From NCBI RefSeq assembly GCF_031143425.1, contig NC_090448.1, positions 528,692,313 through 528,756,312 of the forward strand: DNA of 64,000 nucleotides, given 5' to 3'. A model generated the notes under the pieces. It did no database searches. It had not been told where the DNA came from and was given only the letters and a program-made list of their open reading frames with translations. The translations under genes and the position numbers were made by a program. This DNA comes from Pleurodeles waltl. Its lineage: Eukaryota > Chordata > Amphibia > Caudata > Salamandridae. Below, one piece after another: positions 23,623-33,960 of this stretch. How positions within the stretch are numbered: the first letter of the stretch is position 1; each line of letters starts with the position of its first letter.

Positions 23623-24829
23623 GTGAAAAATAGTTTTTGGTTGGTAGCTGCTTTAGGAATATTTAAACTTTAAATGTATACATGCCCTACTTATAAATAC
23701 CATACACCGTACCTTGGTTACAAGGCCTGAAGAGGGGTTGCTCTTTTATATTTAAATTGGAAGTTTTGACCTATCAAAAGGTTTTTTTTTTGAGAGGTTA
23801 AATTGCAGTTGTTACATTACTACAGTGGTAACCCAAAGCCATATTTACACTGTCACTGTAGTGGATGGCATAATAGGTGCTGCAGTCCACTAGTGGCATT
23901 TACCTTTCAGGCCTTGGTGACTGTTTGTACCAAATACTAGGAGCCTGTAGGTAAGCTAAATATGCCAATTAGGAATATACCAATTTGACAATGTTTAGAG
24001 GGGGAACACATGCACTTTACTGCTGGTTAGCAGGCTGAAATGTACACTGAGTCCAAAGCCAGCAAAAATCTAATGTCTAGCAAAAGGCAAAAAATCTGGG
24101 GCGAACATGCAGAAAAGGTGGATTTCTTACATCTGCAAAGACAATATCAGTCCCAGTATCTGCTGTATTATGATGGTACATTGCAGATTATGGATAAGGA
24201 CCGGGTGGGCAGAGTCCATTCTCCTTGCCCCATGCTTTGGGATACATGAATGAGGTGGCAAGAACTCGAAGGTGAGGGGCACTGTTATGTGAGGTGCCTG
24301 CCATCTATGACCATCCAACCTCATCGTGGTCTTGAACAACTGTTTGTCTGAACTCATGGCTTCCAGGATGAGGCCCTCACTGCATTGGCCAATCATGGTG
24401 GGAGAATGCCTGCAATTTTCCAGCTTCTCCACCTTCCCTGTTGCCTTGACCAGACATTGGGAAGGACCTGGAAGGAAACAGAGGACCGAAATGGCTTTGT
24501 GGATGGTCTTTTCTTTTTCTTTTACAGGGTGCAAAATGTAATGTAAAGTCTAATAAGGGAAAACCTGTAGAAAAGGGGACAATGAAATCAGGTCTGGAGG
24601 TCAGACGTTCTGTGTCCACATTTTGTTTTCATAATTTATGCCACTCACCATTCTTTAGACCAATTAAATGTATTTGGAATTTGTTGGTTGGAAAGAGACA
24701 GTTCATGAAGATACAACATAAGAGTATCCAACAACCTAAACGGAAAGGAATGATTGCCCTGCATCGGAAAACCATTAGGATTTTTTTGTTAGACTTTCAC
24801 CCACTCTATTAGTACCTTGTTTGATTGTT
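23623..24829. repeat. antisense fragment of a long LTR (23790-24050) in otherwise unassigned sequence
   Basis: Reverse-complemented, 23790-24050 shows the same ordered blocks as the long LTRs elsewhere: CTGCTAACCAGCAG, aattggcatatttagcttacct and actagtggactgcagcac. It is therefore an inverted, diverged relative of LTR family B. The remaining sequence to 24829 has short ORFs with no domains. Confidence 0.5.
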
Positions 24830-24912
24830 GTGTCTCATCCTTGAGACCCTCACAGCGCCTTGAGAACCCCGCGGGTGGGTAGTTGCACTTTATAAAAACT
24901 GATTGATTGATC
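24830..24912 (+). repeat. L2-type 3' tail or L2-mobilised SINE fragment
   Basis: The sequence ...gcgccttgagaacccc...gggtagttgcactttataaaaactgattgattga resembles the conserved 3' end of L2-lineage LINEs and their SINEs, ending in a short (TGAT)n repeat. It is too short to tell LINE from SINE. Confidence 0.55.
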
Positions 24913-25471
24913 CTGGTCCCTAAAACCAGAATGGGCTCAAATACACTCCAGGGAGCACTTTGAATATTGTATCTGCCAGTGTCTTCTAAGAGTTACAAAT
25001 ACCATGAAACACCCAGGTTACCCCTTTAATAGTAGATGCACATAGTATGGCTGAAAAATACATAGGAGAGGTTTATGAAAGATTATGATGGCCCAACACC
25101 CTCTTTTTAGTCAACTTGTTTCAGTCCAACTTTCAAAGGCCCATGGGGTTCAGAGCTTTTGTCCAGACTACAGAAAATGCCCAGGAATCTCTAATGACAT
25201 TTCAAGGACAGTTTGTCAACCTATCAAATTTGTCGGAATAAAAAACTTGTAACAAAAAACAGAGCACACAAAGGGTCCACTCGCCCTATAATGTGACCCC
25301 CATGTCCATATTCCTATAAAAAAAACAAATCTCAACCATAAGCAGTGTCTTAACTTTTCACTTTTTCAATCAAACGTTAACAAACTTCCCCGGTTTCGGT
25401 CTTGGTTGCTGCTAATGTGTCCCGTGGGTCTGTGGAACGTGTAGCGGTCTATTGTGTGCGTCCATCTAGAA
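24913..25471 (-). other. unassigned; right part probably L1 3' untranslated sequence
   Basis: No gene. Because the hAT at 25472 has a perfect target duplication, sequence just left of it belonged to the same unit as 26345-27100, an L1 C-terminus on the minus strand. About 25320-25463 is therefore likely the L1 3' end. The edge cannot be placed. Confidence 0.4.
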
Positions 25472-26336
25472 CAGTGATACTCAAAGTATGGCCCAGGGGC
25501 CGCATGCGGCCCTCCTGACCTTTACAGGCGGCCCCCTGCTCAACAGCAGGAATGGGCTGCTTTTTACTCCGCTCTGCACAATGATTAAAATATGTTAAAT
25601 AAAAGGCAAGCCTTTATTTAAATGTTAATCAGAGGCAAAGAAAGTAAGAAACTACGTTATCCAGCACCTCAAGGAACACCTTCATTTTTAAAGACATGCT
25701 ACACCAAAATTGTAAGAATATAATAAGGGCTCTTCAAAAATAAAATAAAAAACTGTTTATCATTAACATGCAGAGTCGTTTCAACATAGTACATCAGATT
25801 ATATCAGTGCATGGAGAAGCATTTTCTTTTTATGTGATGGTTTTCTAACATAAATCCAGAAACATTCATTCCCCCCCCCTTGAAAACAATGCCAACACTG
25901 AACTAAGAGGCAAGTTGGTATTCATATTCACTCTTTGGGTGGCCTGGGTTCCTATTACACCTGGACATTATTATAATGTATTAAATCAAACACAGGAGAA
26001 GGTCTTGTACAGCGCACATCCTGAAGTCATGTATTTTGAGATTCTCTTATATGCACTAATGAAGAAAAAGGAGGGAAAGTGAAATAAAAGAATTGTCTAG
26101 GATCTCACATTTTGGTAAAGGGAGGAAGAAGCCAGGATTCATAGCAGGTTTTCTGGCTTCACATTATGCATTTCAGCCACTAGATGTATATGCTTCACTT
26201 CTCCTACACCACCATACTGCACACCCCCGCCACCCTCCGTGCCGACGCCCACCACCCTGCTAGCATCAATGCGGCCCTCAGTCACATCACAAACCAAACT
26301 TTGTGGCCCCTGAGAATTTTTTTGCGAGTACCCATG
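25472..26336. mobile_element. hAT-type non-autonomous DNA transposon, 865 bp
   Basis: It is flanked by a perfect 8-bp target duplication, ATCTAGAA (25464-25471 and 26337-26344). It starts CAGTGATACTCAAAG and ends TTTGCGAGTACCCATG; the reverse complement of the end, CATGGGTACTCGCAAA, gives related imperfect terminal repeats. GC-rich subterminal stretches (ggggccgcatgcggccc) follow the left end and partly recur near the right. There is no transposase. An 8-bp duplication with CAG-type ends is characteristic of hAT elements. Confidence 0.85.
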
Positions 26337-26344
26337 ATCTAGAA

Positions 26345-27100
26345 CCATTGCCTCTGCTTGTGGGCTGTCGCATTCCGCGGCATCAGGGAGGGCTACCCGC
26401 TCTCTTAATCAATAGCACTTTGCTGTCTTACTATCCCACCACCTACAAAAAGAAAAACGTCCCCACATCTGGCCTCTTGTTGGCTAGTGCTTCTCGCAGA
26501 GCCCTCTGTGCTCTGCATTTTTTTTTTTTAGAGTCAGTAACCCCCTCCACCTGCGCCCATCATACAGCGTCTGTCTTCCACCTGCTATGCGGTGGACCTG
26601 TCGGGGATTTCCAGTGACGTGTGATATCTCTGCACCGCACTCCCAGCGCCAAGTACAGATATCTAGTCCCTGCCATTCTTTTGGAGTGGCCACTATATAT
26701 CCTCTAAAGACACGTCAGCCTTGTATAGCTTGGTTCTGCCCAATGTGTGCTCTAGTGTCTCAGTGACTTGCATGCAGCACCTCCCTTTGATCGGGCATTC
26801 CCACATCATGTGCAAGAGGTCTGCGTCTGAGTGCGCAGCCGGGGCATCCCAGGCCAGTAGTGTGTTTCGACGCACTTAGCCTGTGGGGTGTAAGGTAGGT
26901 GCAGTGCAAGGTAATTAAACAGTGTACATTTGCATCTGGTTTGCGTGTATACTTGCATGTGTGTTGTAATGTCTGTCGAGATAGATCTCCCACTTAGTCC
27001 GGAGGTTCAGCAATGTGTTCAATGTCATTGTATGCATCATTTTTTATATCCAGGATATTAAGTGGCTACCTCGTCCAAAAGTCATCACTGTCTGCATAAG
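26345..27100 (-). pseudogene. L1-type ORF2 C-terminal fragment
   Basis: The minus strand contains ADLLHMMWECPIKGRCCMQV then TETLEHTLGRTK. This LHM-W-CP motif region is typical of the C-terminal end of L1/Tx1-like ORF2 proteins, here with several stops and frame changes. The hAT at 25472-26336 interrupted its 3' part. It is separate from the L1 at 32057-38390, which lacks this segment. Confidence 0.65.
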
Positions 27101-30100
27101 GAAGTGTGTGTGTGTGGGGGGGTGGGGGGTGTTCCAGGCCTGTCGCCCCAAATAGTTTGTGCACAGGGGCACATCTAGATCATAACTTCGGAAAGCGCTA
27201 ACCACCTAGCAGTAGGGCAGGGCTTACACAGCAAGGGATGGGGCAGAGCTAACGTGCCAAGCAATTGCAAATCCGAAAGTGTGAGAATGCATCAATTCAT
27301 CACCACTGAGTCCTTCTTGCACGTATCCACTTAACCCCTGTGCAATACAACGGACACAAACTCAGCAAGCAAAGGCAGAATACATTTAAAGATTGTATTT
27401 AAGGTGAGCGGTCCTGTGGGACTGCCTGAGAACTCCCAAACACCAAAATACTTGTCAATTACAGTAATCTGGCGATTCTGTGTAACAAAACACCTGTGCA
27501 TAAGCTTTTACACAGTGTAATAATAATATACATTTAAAAGTCTATTGGCTTTAAGATATGATCCTCACCATAAGTGAGGTTTATTGCATCTGTTGTAATT
27601 TTTTTTATAATAAACAGACTGAAGCAATAGCATTGGGCATTACTTTTTCTTAATGGGCCAATCAGGCCTATAACCTTTGTCACTGACCTTCTAACAAACC
27701 ATTTTTACAATGTATTTGGAAGGACTACAACTTTTGCAATAACTTTCCAAATAACCAAATCAGTAATATAACATCTGATATAAATTTTCCCAATGTACCA
27801 ATCGGGCTATAGCTTTGATCACTGGTTTATCACCATAACTTACTCAGGTCTACTGAATTCTAAATGAAGGTTCTCATAATGCAACTGCTGGAGTCGGCAA
27901 GCTGTGATTGGCTGAGGCGAGGCCCTAGCCAGACAGAACCTACCACTCTTGTCAGGAGTGGGTGATTACACTCACGGTATAACCTCCGCTCACCCTTGAG
28001 TAGCTTGGCACTGAGTAGTCAGGCTCATCACGGAGGCAATGTGTAAAGCATTGGCATAGCACTTGCATACAACAAATAGGATAGCGTCACAAAAGCGACT
28101 TCACACGAGGTGTATGTAAATAAAATCTGTATTTAACACACATTAATTAACACAACCTGAACATCATGTATTTCTGGGTATACATCACATTTGGAAATAT
28201 TACTAGCAGTTCTAGACCCAATGAAGTTAAAATTACATCAGTAGTATGCACACTTTGGGTAAGATCTACTTTACCCCAAGCACCCTCATGTAGTGCAAAA
28301 CGATGTCTGTACAAGATCCACCTGAGCAAATATTCTAATTCAATTCCACACAGTTAGAGGGTGCACCTTAATTCACAACAATAGCGGTAATGTGTACACA
28401 AAGGTAATTACAGCACTTTCAAATAGCCTTGTGGGACGTGGTATGCATAGGTAAAACCAATGTCGAACGTAATACACTCTGGCAAGAATCAACGTGTATG
28501 GCAACACCGCCATGCAGTGTTGTTAATCACAGGTAGTCACTCCCACACGCTCACTCAGCATTGATACCCGGTGTTACGGATATCAGACAGGTTCATATGG
28601 CATGGACTCTCACTCACACCACCCTAATGTGGTGCACTGATAACCGGCAGGTCAGTAGATATTGTACTTGCAGACCCCTTGGCCCGTACCCTTCTCCAGT
28701 CTTCAGCCATCCATGACTACTCCACCCCCACTCGGACTGAAGTTGAAGGAAACCTTTCCCCCTCGGGAACTAGGCTGAACCTGGTCGGAATAACACTTAT
28801 CCAAGGTCCCAGGGAAAATATGGAGGTGTGACCACTCAGGAAGTTCAATCAAAGTTCACCTCACTTTGACGCCAGGCACTTGCCTAGCTCTGTTAAGTAC
28901 AAGTGGGGGGGGGGAGGCACCACATCTCGGGACCTGCTTCAGATCGCTCTCAGAAGTGATCTGTAGCCCACTCACTTACACTCACCACCCAAGCCTGTTC
29001 CGTCAATACAACCTGGTAACAAGAAGTTGTCGGGCCAGATGAGGAGATGGCAGTTGGTCTGCTGCACTTGGGGTATCCAAAGGAGCAATTGATGAGTGAG
29101 CGAAGAAGCAGGGGAGACTCTCGGAAGGACACGTGTTGAGCAAAGTCGCACTCGAGCAATCCAGGCACTCCAGAACATGAATTTGCACCTCCTTGGAAAC
29201 GAGGCACAATGTCAGGTGCTCGCTGGTAGGAGTTGCACCAGACAGTTGTGATCACATACAGTGCAGAGCAGCAATTCAGCATCTCCTTGGAAATGAGGCA
29301 CAACTCCTTGTGTGTGATGACTTGCGTCGCACGAGACCATTCCGGTCACACACAGGTGCATATTCAGCAATGCCACACAAGGGAGAATGCTGCACTGCTG
29401 CAGGTATGCCCTCTTCTCCAAGGGTCAAACCTGTGAATCGAACACAGCACACAATGAGCAGGCAGTCTGCATGTCGCATAAGAGAAATGCAGCCTGATTG
29501 ATGAAGCGGGCCATGCGGGAGTCCCGCAACCGGTTAATCCTCTCACCACCACCAAGACTCTAATTGAGGCCCCACGTTGCAGGGCCACACTCCTTAAATG
29601 CAGGCACTTCTTGTGGGTTTTTGCACCAGGCAATTCAGTCTCCAGGCACAATACTGGGTTCCACGCTCACACCATTAATACCAGCTGGAATCCAGCAGAA
29701 GGTGTGGGTCTTTAAGAGGGCACCCCTCTCCAGGTGTCACAGGAGGTCTTTGATGTCCTAGAGACCTCCACCAGAGAACAGGGGCAAGCCAACAAGCCCT
29801 TGGAGAGCACACTGTGAGATGCCACACAGCTGCAGTCTGTCAGCCCAGGCCTGCCACTATTCAGGAAGTGTGCGCGGTCCCTTCCAATGGCAGTAATTCC
29901 TCGTCGCACACAACAGATTCCTCTGGCAGTGTGTCCACACAGTCCAACATCTCCAGTCCTGCATCCCCACAATCGTGTCTCTACTTTTCTGCAGTATGGC
30001 ACCAGTAGTTGTACCATTGTGTGCCTTTGAAGATGAGGGTGGTTCAGATGATTCCCCTTTGAGCCACAGATGCCTCCACTAAATTTCAGTCTTGCCTACC

Positions 30101-30450
30101 ATGGGGTCGTGGAATGCAGATTTTAATCTTTAGTGGGGTCTTTATGTGGCTCAGAGAGGCCAAGTATCGGAACCTCTCCCTCCAATCTATCCAGCCAGGC
30201 CCTCAAATGGCAGAGGTCTGCCATTCTAGCAGCATACCCAAGGTTTATAGGTGTCGCTGGGGAATGCACATATGTGCTCCTCCAGCCTTCAGTGTGGACT
30301 AGAGTCGAATTAAAGGGCACACAAAGTGTTTTAGAGCATAGAAATGTCCACTTTATAGATGTCATTTCTAAGTTCATATTGACAAAACCATCTTTACCAC
30401 AGGAAGGGGCTTGATAGGACAAATCCAATGATAGAAAACATTATGAGGCT
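27101..30450. other. no gene seen; unassigned repeat-like sequence
   Basis: About 3.3 kb without a supportable gene. A G/GT-rich tract lies at 27105-27132. The phrase ctccttggaaaYgaggcacaa occurs twice about 94 bp apart (29189 and 29283), suggesting a short tandem duplication. Many short ORFs on both strands at 28950-29760 overlap one another and have no domains. Old LTR material is possible but not shown. Confidence 0.4.
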
Positions 30451-32056
30451 TGTTAGAACTGACAGCCCTAGGGTGGTCTTCTCCTAACCTTTTGCCTTCC
30501 TCCTTTCCATTTTTAGGATCTCGGTTTTGCTGGTTTTAGGGCTCTGCACACTTTACCACTGCTGACCAGTGCTAAAGTGGTTGTGCTTTCTTCCCTAAAC
30601 ATGGTAACATTGACACATTCCCAATTGGCATATTTAATTTACCTAAAAGTCCCTAGTAATGTGCACTAGATGTGCCCAGGGCCTGTAAATGAAATGCTAC
30701 TAGTTGGCCTGCAGAACTGACTGTGTCACCCACAAAAGTAGCCCCTTAACCAAGTTTCAGGTCTGCCATTGCAAGGCCTGGGTGTGCACTTTCACTGCTA
30801 CTTCGACTTGGCATTTAGAACTACTTGATAAGCCTTAAATCCCCCTTTTATTAGATATGTCACCACTAAGGTGAGACCTAGGTAACCCATAGGGCAGGTT
30901 GCTATGTAAGTAAAAAAACAGGACATGTGCTTATATGTTTTACATGCCCTGGTAATGAATAACTCCCAAAGTTGCCTTTTCACTACTGAGAAGCCTGCTC
31001 CTTTCATAGGCCAGCATTAGAAATCCCCTTATATGCTTTTAAGTGGTAATTTTATAACATTGAGGAATAGCCTTGCTATGTTTGGTATGGTTGCAATGGT
31101 AGTGAGAAATCCTACTTGCTGGTGAAGTTGGATTCTACATTACTCTTTCAGAAATGCCACTTTTAGAAAGAAGGCATTTTTCTGCACTTACTGCTCTGTG
31201 CCTTACAGCCTGTCTCCAATCGACATCTGATCTGTGACAGCTCCCCTTGTACTTGGACTGAGCTTGCCTCCTGTTCTGAAGTCTCAGGGCCATCAAAGAC
31301 TTCACCTAAGAGAAGAAAATCCAGCGCAACCGAACATCGACACAGCACCTGCCAAATGTGACTCAATGCCTACCGGTTCAACACCGGTACCGCCTGCCTT
31401 GAGGCTGAAGAATCGCTGCATCGCCTGCCGGATTGACGCAGGGCCTGTTGCCTCTTCACAACACTTTCTGGATTTTCCACACATCGTCCTTGGGCGTCAA
31501 AATATCCCTGCGTTGCAGTGAGGAACCAAGACTGCGCTCCCTGAAACCGACGCATCACCTTCCCACATGGAAGGAAACAACGCGTCATCTTTGCAGCACC
31601 AGAAAAACTGACGCATTGCTCTACTTTCCGATGCATCTCCTCCTCTGCGGCCCTCTGTGCCGTTATTTTTTACACATCCCAGGTACTGTGTGTGTTAAAA
31701 GCATACAACCACTCATTCTTAAGGATTGAGACTCATCTAAACCTTTAAAAAGTTATATTTTCACTTGTGCATATTAGATTTGTGTCGCTTTGGTCTTATT
31801 TTATTCAGATGAATGTCATCTGTTTTCCTAAACTGGTGTGGAGTACATTTTGTGGTGTTTTCACTGTTACTGTAAGAGATATTGCCCAAATACTTTACAC
31901 ATTGCCTCCTAAGTTAAGCCTGCCTGCTCTGTGCCAAGCTACCGGAGGGTAAGCACAGGAAAATTTAGACTGTTTTGTGACTTGCCCTGACTAGCAGAGT
32001 GGTCCCTACTTGGACAGGGTGCATACCTCTGCCACCTACAGACTAAATTTCTAACA
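30451..32056 (+). mobile_element. solo-LTR-like relative of family B (short copy)
   Basis: It begins TGTTAGAACTGACAGCCC and ends TAAATTTCTAACA. It aligns by eye with the family B LTR at 10868-16618 through CACTGCTGACCAGTGC, ggcatatttaatttacct, gctactagttggcctgcag, gctatgtttggtatggttg and the closing ctctgtgccaagctacc block. At 1606 bp it is about 1.2 kb shorter than family B. The flanks AGGCT and AATGA do not match, so there is no target duplication. The left flank also fails to resume the L1 seen on the right, suggesting deletion or recombination. Confidence 0.7.
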
Positions 32057-33302
32057 AATGACCTAATCTATAAATAATTGTAAACTGCACTGATTCTGGG
32101 GGCTCCACAAGGTTCAGTGGTACCAGGAGCGCACAAGTTTTTTGCCAATTGGTGTGCAACCCTTGGACCTTTCTAAAATCTTCTAAAACGGCAACACACT
32201 GCAGGATGCCCTTTGACCTTCCCGTGGGTAGAGGAGCATGTTGTCCACATATAGCGAGACCGCATGTTTGGCATCGTGGCGTGGGGTGCCACTGTCATGG
32301 CCCTCAGTGCACAGCACACAGGCAAAAGGCTCTACCACCAGTGTAAAGAGCAGGGAAAAAGTGGACAGCCCTGCCTTGTACCTTTGTAGATCTTTAAGGG
32401 GTCTGAAATGTAGCACCCTGTGCACGCCTGTGCACCCTTGTACACTTCTCCGCCCACTTACCCCATCCCTCCCACACTGCCATCTTCGACATGACAGACT
32501 GCAGGTCATCCCACCTCTACTTATCACAGTACAATTGCCACAGAGTGGGGGACCCGAGAACTTTCAGATAGGACGCAGTATAGGTGGCAGATGTTGAATG
32601 AGGTGTCACGCTTGGGGATACACACGTTCTGGCCCTCATAGGGTGTCCACCTGTCCGTAAATTTCACAGACTGCCCGTAATTTAGCCCTGTCGTCCGTCG
32701 TCCGTTGTCTGTGATGGAAGGCTTAACGGACGGCATTTGTCCATAATTTTAGCCTTTCACCAAAAGGACAAAGGAGGGCAGGGCGAAATTAAGGGCAGAT
32801 TAGTTTTCCCCAGCTGGAGTGGAAGGCAGGGAGTCCCATGTGCTGGGAGGGAGGGAGTGGCAGACAGAACAGACACAGACCTTCTTGCCAGGGTGTCTCC
32901 TTCTCTAAAGAAATGCAAATGTGGCCAACTGGTAAATCTTCAAATGTAAAGGGGCTTAAAAACCTGCATCCACTTTAACCAAAAGGTGTCACTTGAAGCT
33001 TTCTGATTTCAAAGATATTTCCTTTTAGAGAGGTACTGCAATGGTGTTCCAAGGTGATCTATGGAGTGTTATAAACATTTTTAGTATTAGGTATTAAATG
33101 TATATTATTCAAATCTGTATTTGAGAAGCACTTTTTTTACTTAACCAAAATCTATATGCGCATTTTGTAGCAGCCTACATATGATGTAATTGTATTTATA
33201 TAGCGCTTACTATCCCTGATTAGGCATCGAATGCATGTTTAAAATAAGGACTTACACATTCACAGTTCTTTCAGGGGCCTCAGTATCTCATAGTACTAAC
33301 AA

Positions 33303-33358
33303 ACATTGGCAAAGCCAATAGGTTTAGTGTACTCAAGAGTTATTGGCTTTGCCAATGT
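33303..33358. repeat. 18-bp perfect inverted repeat (hairpin)
   Basis: Arms acattggcaaagccaata (33303-33320) and its exact complement (33341-33358) flank a 20-nt loop. A near copy of one arm, gcattggcaaagccagta, occurs at 49953. The hairpin lies inside the hAT. Confidence 0.85.
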
Positions 33359-33404
33359 GTTCTAGCCGTGTTATACACCAGAGTTGCTGCTGTTCATGGC
33401 TAAA

Positions 33405-33960
33405 AGTTAGTGGCATAGTGGTGTGGAATAGAGCGGCATAGGAGCAGTGGCGTAGAGCCCAGTGGTGCAGGGTACAGTGCAGTTGTTTAGAGTGCAGTGG
33501 TTTAGAGAGCAGTGGCATGGAGTGGCGTGGGACAGAGTAGAATGGCATAGAGTGGAGTAGAGTGGCATGCAATAGAGTGGCAGAGAGTGCAGAAGTGTAG
33601 AGTAGTGCAGTAGCATAGAGTTCATAGTAGACTTGTGTGGCAGAGAGTGCAGTGGCGTAGTGTACAGTGGTGCGTATAGTGCTGTAGAATGCAGTAGTAC
33701 ATAGTAGATTGGTGTGCAGTACAGTGGCGGAAAGTGCAATGTTGCAGAGTAGAGTGTCAGTGCAGTGATAGAGTGGAGCAGAGTGGCACAGAGAGCAGTG
33801 GCGTAGAGTACAGTGGTGCAGAGTAGAGGGCAGTGGCGTACAGCGCAGTTGTTTACTCCATTGCACTCTGCACCCATGCACTCTAGAGTGGCATACAATA
33901 GAGTGGCAGAGTCATAGAGTGCAGAGTCCTAGAGTACAGAGTAGACTCATGTGAGATAAA
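33405..33960. repeat. minisatellite built on agtggcgtagagtgc
   Basis: About 550 bp of imperfect short units combining agtggc, gtagagt and gcagtgg, with period roughly 10-20 bp. It lies inside the hAT. Two overlapping minus-strand ORFs of 163 and 182 codons (33333-33898) are translations of this repeat and not genes. Confidence 0.85.

Noticed and set aside
33333..33898. Overlapping 182- and 163-codon minus-strand ORFs
   Set aside because: Both are read-through of a minisatellite in different frames.
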